Assembly (NCBI GenBank): GCA_903862565.1
Contig: CAIOYU010000295.1
Span: 1-40,506, forward strand
Direction: 5' to 3'
DNA length: 40,506 nucleotides
Source of the DNA: an uncultured Actinomycetes bacterium
GTDB lineage: Bacteria > Actinomycetota > Actinomycetes > Mycobacteriales > Mycobacteriaceae
Both the position numbers and the translations under genes were made by a program. The notes under the pieces were generated by a model, which saw only the letters and a list, made by a program, of their open reading frames with translations, made no database searches and had not been told where the DNA came from. Positions 34,803 to 40,506 of the stretch are shown one piece after another; within the stretch, counting starts at the first letter, position 1; each line of letters opens with the position of its first letter.

Positions 34803-37741
34803 TCACACTCCGGGGGCGGGGCGGCACCGTCGGTTCAGGCACTGGCCTCAAGCGCATCAAGCGGCCCCACATCGCGCAATGGATACGTCGCTTGGCCGTG
34901 CCGATCATTCTCGGCTGGCTGGCGCTGACCGTTTACACCAATACGGCGGTGCCCCAGATCGAAGTGGTCGGCCAGGAACAGTCGGTTCCGATGGCGGCCG
35001 CGGATGCGCCCTCGACGATCGCGATGTACCGCATCGGCGAGGTGTTCGACGAGTTCAAGTCGAACACCTCGGTGATGATCGTGTTGGAGTCCGACCAGCA
35101 ACTCGGGGACGAAGCGCACCGCTACTACGACCAGGTCATCGCCAAACTCAACGCCGACACCAAACACGTTGAGCACGTTCAGGACTTCTGGAGCGACCCC
35201 CTCACCGCTGCCGGTTCGCAGAGCCCTGACGGCAAGGCCGCCTACGTGCAGGCCTACCTCGCCGGCAACATGGGGGAGGGCCTGGCCAACGAGTCTGTGG
35301 ACGCGGTCAAGAAGATCATCGACAGCGTGCCTGCCCCGGCCGGTCTCAAGACCTACGTGACAGGCCCGTCGGCCCTGGTCGCGGACACCCACATCGCGGG
35401 CGACCGCAGCCTGCAGACCATCACCCTGCTCACCTTCGGCGTCATCACCTTGATGCTGCTGTTCGTCTACCGGTCGCTGGTCACCGTTCTGCTGGCGATG
35501 GTCATGGTCTTCCTCGGACTGGCGGTGGCCCGCGGCGTCGTGGCCTTCGCCGGCCACTACCACCTGATCGGGCTGTCGACCTTCGCGGTGAACCTGCTGA
35601 CCATGATGGCCATCGCGGCCGGCACGGACTACGTGATCTTCCTGTTCGGCCGCTATCAGGAGGCCCGAAGCAAGGGGCGGGACAAAGAATCCGCCTACTA
35701 CGAGATGTATCACGGCACCGCGCACGTGATCCTGGGCTCCGGCCTCACCATCGCCGGTGCGATGGCCTGCCTGCACTTCACGCGATTGCCGACGTTCCAG
35801 TCCCTGGGTATCCCGCTGTTCATCGGCATGCTGGTGGTGGTCGCCTCAGCTCTGACCCTGGGCCCGGCCGTGATCACGGTGGCCAGCTTCCTCGGAGCGC
35901 TGGAACCCAAGCGCGCCATGCGACTTCGCTTCTGGCGTCGCGTCGGCACGGCCGTGGTGCGCTGGCCCGGACCCATCCTGGTCGCCACGATTGCGCTCTC
36001 GCTGGTGGGTCTGCTCGCGTTGCCCGGCTACCGGACCGACTACAACGATCGGCATTACCTGCCGTCCGACATCCCGGCCGCCGAGGGATACGCCGCGGCC
36101 GAGCGGCACTTCCCGTCAGCCCGGCTCAGTCCCGAACTGCTGATGGTCGAAACCGATCACGACCTGCGCAACTCGTCGGACTTCCTGGTGATCGACCGGA
36201 TCGCGAAATCCCTGTTCCACCAACCCGGTATCGGCAGGGTGCAGACCATCACGCGCCCACTGGGCACTCCGATCGAACACAGTTCGATCCCCTTCATGAT
36301 CGGGATGCAGGGCACCCTGCAGACCTTGAACATGTCCTATATGCAGGACCGCATGAAGGACATGCTCAAGATGGGTGACGACATGACCGTCAACATCGAG
36401 AACATGCAGCAGATGTACGACCTGATGGGTCAGCTCAACGCCGTCACCCACGACATGGTCGGCAAGATGCACATCACGGTCGCCGATGTCGAGAAACTCC
36501 GGGACAGCATCTCCAACTTCGACGACTTCTTCAGGCCGGTCCGCAACTACTTTTACTGGGAACCGCACTGCTTCGACATCCCGGTGTGCTGGGCCATGCG
36601 CTCGGTGTTCGACACCATCGACGGTATCGACACCATGACCGACGACATGAAGATGTTGGTCCCCACCCTGGACCAACTCGATGTTCTCACCGCCCAGATG
36701 CGCACGCTGATTCTGCCGATGATCTCGACCATGGACTCGATGCGGACGATCCAGTTGACGATGCAGAGCACGCAAGCGGGGATGTACGACCAGATTCAGG
36801 CCATGCAGGACAACCAGACTGCGATGGGGAAGGCCTTCGACCAGGCCAAGAACGACGACTCGTTCTACCTGCCGCCCGAGGTGTTCGAAAACGCCGATTT
36901 CAAGCGCGGCATGAAGATGTTCCTGTCCCCGGACGGAAAGGCCGTGCGGTTCATCATCTCTCACGAGGGTGACCCGATGTCTCCGGAGGGGCTCAAGCAC
37001 GTCGACACCATCAAGAACTCGGTGTTCGAGGCCATCAAGGGCACCCCGCTGGAAGGCTCGCAGATCTATCTGACCGGCACCGCGACCGCGTTCAAGGACA
37101 TGCAGGAAGGCGCGAACTACGACCTGATGATCGCCGGGATCGCGGCGCTGTCGCTGATCTTCATCATCATGCTGATCCTGATCCGCAGCGTGGTGGCCGC
37201 GGCGGTGATCGTCGGGACGGTGGTGCTGTCACTGGGCACGTCGTTCGGTTTGTCCGTGCTGATCTGGCAGGACATCCTGGGCCATCCGCTGCACTGGATG
37301 GTGCTGGCCATGTCGGTGATCATCCTTCTGGCCGTCGGATCGGACTACAACCTGCTGCTCGTCGCGCGGTTCAAAGAGGAGATCCACGCCGGGTTGAAGA
37401 CCGGAATCGTGCGGGCGATGGCCGGCACCGGATCGGTGGTCACCTCGGCCGGCCTGGTGTTCGCCATGACGATGGCGGCAATGGGCTTCAGCGAGTTGAA
37501 GATCCTCGCTCAGGTGGGTACCACCATCGGGCTGGGCCTGCTCTTCGACACCCTCGTCATTCGCTCGTTCATGACCCCATCGATCGCCGCGCTGCTCGGA
37601 CGTTGGTTCTGGTGGCCGCAGGTGGTGCGCCCGCGGCCGGTGCCGCAGCCGTGGCCGTCTGCCCCGGTTGACGAAACTCCGGTGGACGAAACTCCGGTGG
37701 ACGAATCGGTAGCCGACGACCACGTCGGTTCGTCACGGTGA
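34799..37741 (+). CDS. MmpL family RND lipid transporter
   Basis: 980 residues with the two-fold RND layout: TM1 (about 23-43), a first periplasmic porter domain, a helix cluster at about 195-405, a second periplasmic domain rich in Met and helices (about 425-775, [18 protein letters not shown]), and a second helix cluster to about 945. The proton-relay Asp-Tyr pairs occur as [16 protein letters not shown] and [15 protein letters not shown]. It exports a lipid, glycolipid or siderophore by proton antiport. The C-tail ends with a [14 protein letters not shown] triplicate. The cargo is unknown; the PapA-like gene upstream points to an acylated lipid. Confidence 0.94.
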   Translation: MITLRGRGGTVGSGTGLKRIKRPHIAQWIRRLAVPIILGWLALTVYTNTAVPQIEVVGQEQSVPMAAADAPSTIAMYRIGEVFDEFKSNTSVMIVLESDQQLGDEAHRYYDQVIAKLNADTKHVEHVQDFWSDPLTAAGSQSPDGKAAYVQAYLAGNMGEGLANESVDAVKKIIDSVPAPAGLKTYVTGPSALVADTHIAGDRSLQTITLLTFGVITLMLLFVYRSLVTVLLAMVMVFLGLAVARGVVAFAGHYHLIGLSTFAVNLLTMMAIAAGTDYVIFLFGRYQEARSKGRDKESAYYEMYHGTAHVILGSGLTIAGAMACLHFTRLPTFQSLGIPLFIGMLVVVASALTLGPAVITVASFLGALEPKRAMRLRFWRRVGTAVVRWPGPILVATIALSLVGLLALPGYRTDYNDRHYLPSDIPAAEGYAAAERHFPSARLSPELLMVETDHDLRNSSDFLVIDRIAKSLFHQPGIGRVQTITRPLGTPIEHSSIPFMIGMQGTLQTLNMSYMQDRMKDMLKMGDDMTVNIENMQQMYDLMGQLNAVTHDMVGKMHITVADVEKLRDSISNFDDFFRPVRNYFYWEPHCFDIPVCWAMRSVFDTIDGIDTMTDDMKMLVPTLDQLDVLTAQMRTLILPMISTMDSMRTIQLTMQSTQAGMYDQIQAMQDNQTAMGKAFDQAKNDDSFYLPPEVFENADFKRGMKMFLSPDGKAVRFIISHEGDPMSPEGLKHVDTIKNSVFEAIKGTPLEGSQIYLTGTATAFKDMQEGANYDLMIAGIAALSLIFIIMLILIRSVVAAAVIVGTVVLSLGTSFGLSVLIWQDILGHPLHWMVLAMSVIILLAVGSDYNLLLVARFKEEIHAGLKTGIVRAMAGTGSVVTSAGLVFAMTMAAMGFSELKILAQVGTTIGLGLLFDTLVIRSFMTPSIAALLGRWFWWPQVVRPRPVPQPWPSAPVDETPVDETPVDESVADDHVGSSR

Positions 37742-37782
37742 CGTAAGCCGCAACTCGCACACACACCACTCACTCGACAACA

Positions 37783-37824
37783 CAAACGCGCCCGGCCAGA
37801 CATCGTCTGGACCGGGCGCGTTTG
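37783..37824. terminator. Strong bidirectional terminator hairpin
   Basis: CAAACGCGCCCGG-CCAGAC pairs with GTCTGG-A-CCGGGCGCGTTTG around the 3-base loop ATC: a 19-bp stem with one bulged A. It lies between the convergent mmpL and small Gly-rich genes, and A and T runs at the stem base suit termination in either direction. Confidence 0.85.
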
Positions 37825-37834
37825 AACTTTGTGC

Positions 37835-38092
37835 TTAGGCCTTGCGGCCCTTCATGACCGCGCCGACGATGGCGGTGAGCACCGCACCGGTCACGCCGCC
37901 GCCGGCGACCTGGCCGACGATGTGGGCGATATCCGTGCCGCCACCCAGCAGGTTGCCGGTCAGGCCGCCACCGAGAAGTCCACCGAGCACGCCGGTGATG
38001 CTGTTCCCGGCGGTGCCGAGGCTGTTCTTCGCCGCACCCGCGGCATTACCGCCGAGCAGGCCACCCAACGCTCCTACCAACCATGATTCCAT
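37835..38092 (-). CDS. Small glycine-rich hydrophobic protein
   Basis: 85 residues, about a third Gly, with GxxG-type packing (LVGALGGLLGGNAAG, GVLGGLLGGGLTGNLLGGG, AGGGVTGAVLTAIVGAVM) and a basic KGRKA end. It could insert in a membrane as one or two glycine-zipper hairpins. A strong AAGGAG lies 7 bases before the ATG, so it is very likely a real gene. It follows the LGFP-repeat gene by 78 bases on the same strand. No family is recognised. Confidence 0.75.
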   Translation of the reverse strand: MESWLVGALGGLLGGNAAGAAKNSLGTAGNSITGVLGGLLGGGLTGNLLGGGTDIAHIVGQVAGGGVTGAVLTAIVGAVMKGRKA

Positions 38093-38170
38093 TTGCTTCT
38101 CCTTCTTGGTCTGACTGCCTTTCGGCAGTGATTTTCTGGTTGTGCCCGATCGCGACCTGCGATCGCACTG

Positions 38171-39796
38171 CTAGTCCGGTGTCGCGTCGCTCTTGTCGGC
38201 GACGCTCTCCTGATGATCGCCGAGAGCGTTGTTCTCGTAGGTCACCTGGATGGTGGTCTCCGTCGGTGTGTGCGACTCGTACCGGATCAGCGGAGCAACT
38301 TCGTGCTCGACCGAGTCGCTGTGAATCACGGACTCGGTGTGGATCACCGGCTCGGTGTGCACCGTGACCGGCTCTGTGTGGACCACCTTCGGGACCACGA
38401 CCTCGGTGTGGACCACCTTCGGGACCACGACCTCGGTGTGGACCACCTTCGGGACCACGACCTCGGTGTGGACCACCTTCGGAACCTCGACCTCGGTGTG
38501 GACCACCTTCGGAACCTCGACCTCGGTGTGGACCACCTTCGGGACCACGACCTCGGTGCGCACCACCTTCGGTGGCTCGGGGACAACCACCTTCGGCGGC
38601 TCGGGGACCACCACCGGAGGCTTCGGGGGCACTGCCGCCACGACCGGCTTCGGGGGCACTGCCGCCACGACCGGCTTCGGGGCCGGCGGGATGAACGGCT
38701 TGGGAGCCGGGGGCACGACCGGCTTGGGGGCCGGCGGTTCCGGAGCCTTGACCACCGGGACGATCCGCGGCGGCACCGGGGGCTTAGGAGCCGGGGGCAC
38801 CGGCGGCTTAGGAGCCGGCGGCGGCGGCGCCTTGACGACCGGGGGAGCAGGGGCCTTCACTACCGGCCGCGGTGCCGGGGGAACGGTCTTTGCGACCGGT
38901 GCCGGCGCGGGCTTGCGTACCTCGGGCGCCCGGGTGGTGGCCACCCGAACGGGCTCCGGCTCGGGACGCTTGCGAAGTAGCAGGCGGGACAGGAGTCCGA
39001 GGAGCGCAAGAACGCCGATCCCAACGGGAATCCACCACCACTTGCTGCTCTTGGTGGAGCTCGCGGGGGCCTCCGACTCGGTCCGACTGGGCGTCGTGCT
39101 CACAGATGTCGTCCCTTCTGCTGTCGTCGTCGCTACGGGCGCCGGGGTGCCGAATCCGGGCATTTTGGCGGCCAGCTCAGGCGGAACGGTCATCAGACCG
39201 CCAGCCTCAGACCATTGGATCTCGCTACCCTCCGGACCGACGAACTTGCCGGTCTGGACGCCGTCGGAGATTGAGGTGTCGGCGCTCGGGTAGCCGAACG
39301 GTCCGGTGATACCGCCGGACTGCCGCCAGGCCTCCAGGACGCGTCCCTTAACGACCGAAGCTCCCCACTGCGGAGTCCAGTAGATCGAGGCACCGCCGGG
39401 AGTGGTGAAGTCATTGAAACGTCCGACGCCGTCGCCGGTGTCGCTCTCGTCATTCCGGGGGAACCCCAGCTCGCTGGTGGGTCCACCGAGGGCGCGGTAA
39501 CGCTCGAGGATGTCGCCGTACATCACATGGGCGCCGGTGTCCTTCGAGAAGTAGATGGCACCGCCCTCATAGTCCCGTTCGGCTCCACCGGGAACGTCCA
39601 CGGCCACGCCGGTCGGGGCGCCGAGCAGAGACCCTTCCCCTCCGAAGGCGGTGTAACGGTCATCGATGGCTTTGACGGTCTCGGTCGAAGGATCTGCACC
39701 GGCCATCGGGGCGCCGGCGAGCAGAGTGCCGGCCGCGATCACGGCCGCTCCGAGCGCAAGTGACACGCTGGTGCGCAGTGACACGAATGGGGTCAC
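38171..39796 (-). CDS. LGFP-repeat envelope protein with VVPKVVHTE tandem-repeat tail
   Basis: 541 residues. A signal peptide (to about residue 35, ending AGAD) leads three LGFP repeats (GGEGSLLGAPTG, LGGPTSELGFPRND, SGGITGPFGYPSAD, about 40-205), a module that binds or decorates the actinobacterial cell wall. A Thr/Ser linker is followed by a membrane helix (WWWIPVGIGVLALLGLLSRLLL, about 249-270) and the stop-transfer RKR. The remaining 270 residues should then be cytosolic: Pro-rich (APKPPVPP-type, about 290-400), then a 10-residue repeat V-V-x-V-P-K-V-V-H-T-E about seven times, then an acidic end. GTG 39796 has TAGGAG 7 bases upstream. Confidence 0.85.
   Translation of the reverse strand: MTPFVSLRTSVSLALGAAVIAAGTLLAGAPMAGADPSTETVKAIDDRYTAFGGEGSLLGAPTGVAVDVPGGAERDYEGGAIYFSKDTGAHVMYGDILERYRALGGPTSELGFPRNDESDTGDGVGRFNDFTTPGGASIYWTPQWGASVVKGRVLEAWRQSGGITGPFGYPSADTSISDGVQTGKFVGPEGSEIQWSEAGGLMTVPPELAAKMPGFGTPAPVATTTAEGTTSVSTTPSRTESEAPASSTKSSKWWWIPVGIGVLALLGLLSRLLLRKRPEPEPVRVATTRAPEVRKPAPAPVAKTVPPAPRPVVKAPAPPVVKAPPPPAPKPPVPPAPKPPVPPRIVPVVKAPEPPAPKPVVPPAPKPFIPPAPKPVVAAVPPKPVVAAVPPKPPVVVPEPPKVVVPEPPKVVRTEVVVPKVVHTEVEVPKVVHTEVEVPKVVHTEVVVPKVVHTEVVVPKVVHTEVVVPKVVHTEPVTVHTEPVIHTESVIHSDSVEHEVAPLIRYESHTPTETTIQVTYENNALGDHQESVADKSDATPD
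38371..38580 (-). repeat. 30-bp coding tandem repeat, seven copies
   Basis: Units start every 30 bases from 38371 to 38551, each carrying GTGTGGACCACCTTCGG followed by a GACCACGAC or AACCTCGAC variant. Three middle copies are identical; the outer two are diverged. No spacers, so not CRISPR. They encode the TEVVVPKVVH decapeptide repeats. Confidence 0.93.
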
Positions 39797-39866
39797 AACA
39801 GACTCCTAAGTTGTCAGCCCTGTCAGGCGAACTGGTTTGGGGATGGATTGTGGGGTCAAACGGAAG

Positions 39867-39913
39867 GGCATGGCGCCGGGGCGAGAAGGGGTTCGCCGCC
39901 CCGGCGCCATGCC
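39867..39913 (-). terminator. Hairpin after the EKIVEKP-repeat gene
   Basis: GGCATGGCGCCGGGGCG (39867-39883) is perfectly inverted at 39897-39913, giving a 17-bp stem with a 13-base loop. It lies 16 bases beyond the minus-strand stop at 39929, in the right place to end that transcript. There is no T-tract, so the call rests on the stem. Confidence 0.7.
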
Positions 39914-39928
39914 GTTGAACCGTAGCCG

Positions 39929-40506
39929 TCAGGGGCGACGGTGCTTCGGGTCGTCCTTGTCGATCTCGTGCTCGACGACCTTATGCTCCACGATCCGCTG
40001 CTCCACAACCTTCGGGTCGACCAGATAGGCCTCGCGGGCACGGAACACCGTCGACTCGTCGCCCACGATGTCGTCATCCGGGTGCTCGCCGGTGGTCCGC
40101 TCGACCCACTCGACCTCACGGGTGCCGTGCTCGATGAACTTGGCCTCGACGTCCTCGGTCTTGCCCATGAAGCGACGGGTGACGTGCATCTCCTCAGCGC
40201 CGTGCTCGACGATCCGCTGCACTTCCTTCTCCACGTACTTGTGGACGATCACCGGCTTCTCGACGACGATCTCGACGATCCGCTCCACCGGCTTCTCGAC
40301 GATCTTCTCGACCTCGATGTAGACCGGCTTCTCGACGATCTTCTCGACCCGGGTCTCGACCGGCCGCTCGACGATGACCTCGTCGATGTACTCGACCTCG
40401 CGCTCGATGATCTTCTCGACGAGCACCGGGCTGGTGACCATCTTCTCGAGCACCTTCTCGACTGGGCGGTCGATGACCTTCTCGATGATCTTCGGCCGCT
40501 CGACGA
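39929..40506 (-). CDS. EKIVEKP (alveolin-like) repeat protein, 5' end beyond the window
   Basis: At least 192 residues; the frame is open to the window edge, so the start is not seen. Internal GTG codons (for example at 40453) lie inside the repeat and are not convincing starts. The visible N-terminal two thirds consist of 12-residue units with the pattern V-E-K-[IV]-[IV]-E-[KR]-P-V followed by three variable residues, e.g. VEKIVEKPVYIE then VEKIVEKPVERI, a pattern like the alveolin repeats of protist inner-membrane proteins. The C-terminal third is acidic and less regular (MHVTRRFMGKTEDVEAKF, VDPKVVEQRIVEHKVVEHE). No hydrophobic segment is present, so it is probably soluble or filament-forming. 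The LGFP-repeat gene follows 132 bases downstream in the same direction. Confidence 0.8.
   Translation of the reverse strand, partial: VERPKIIEKVIDRPVEKVLEKMVTSPVLVEKIIEREVEYIDEVIVERPVETRVEKIVEKPVYIEVEKIVEKPVERIVEIVVEKPVIVHKYVEKEVQRIVEHGAEEMHVTRRFMGKTEDVEAKFIEHGTREVEWVERTTGEHPDDDIVGDESTVFRAREAYLVDPKVVEQRIVEHKVVEHEIDKDDPKHRRP

Noticed and set aside
38371..38580. 30-bp repeats resembling a CRISPR array
   Set aside because: The units are contiguous, with no spacers, and encode a periodic peptide in frame.

Overview
The window reads as one end of a contig from a fast-growing mycobacterium (Mycolicibacterium-like). It is very GC-rich, uses GTG starts often, and almost every housekeeping protein resembles, from memory, its Mycobacterium tuberculosis counterpart in the Rv2572c-Rv2594c block: ruvC-ruvA-ruvB, gabT, yajC-secD-secF, an Rv2585c-like lipoprotein, rel, ppiB, an Rv2581c-like hydrolase, hisS, an Rv2575-like metallopeptidase and aspS. 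No RNA gene, CRISPR array, prophage or insertion sequence was found, and no stretch over 300 bases lacks a gene.

Layout. 1-37 is not genomic: it is an Illumina adapter remnant fused to the broken 5' end of ruvC. 38-2217 carries the Holliday-junction genes ruvC'-ruvA-ruvB. 2238-7927 is metabolic: a small DUF1304 membrane protein, a YtcJ-type amidohydrolase, a gabT-aldehyde dehydrogenase operon for 4-aminobutyraldehyde/GABA use, and a nitroreductase. 8053-13319 is the Sec accessory operon (yajC, secD, secF) plus a family-5 solute-binding lipoprotein. At 13351-16653 a DUF4239-like membrane protein lies where M. tuberculosis has apt, followed by rel, the (p)ppGpp synthetase/hydrolase.

16798-25550 looks accessory: a serine beta-lactamase-fold hydrolase, an orphan ATP-grasp ligase divergent from a copper amine oxidase, an APC permease convergent with the oxidase, then a tandem universal stress protein and a CPA1 cation/proton antiporter. 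Together with gabT and the aldehyde dehydrogenase, the oxidase and permease could form an amine uptake and oxidation route. The ATP-grasp enzyme is the unexplained member.

25644-32691 returns to conserved genes (ppiB, an MBL hydrolase carrying an in-frame 36-bp duplication, hisS, a YbjN-like protein, a secreted protein with an MmpS-like tail, a zinc metallopeptidase, aspS). 32702-37741 is a PapA-like acyltransferase with an overlapping mmpS-mmpL pair, a likely lipid acylation and export cassette, closed by a strong terminator hairpin.

37835-40506, all on the minus strand, is the most unusual part: a small Gly-rich protein, a membrane-anchored LGFP-repeat protein whose tail holds a Val/Pro/His/Glu 10-residue tandem repeat, and, running off the window edge, a protein built of 12-residue EKIVEKP-type repeats that look like eukaryotic alveolin repeats. 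These two neighbouring repeat proteins are the best candidates for an undescribed cell-envelope or cytoskeleton-like system.
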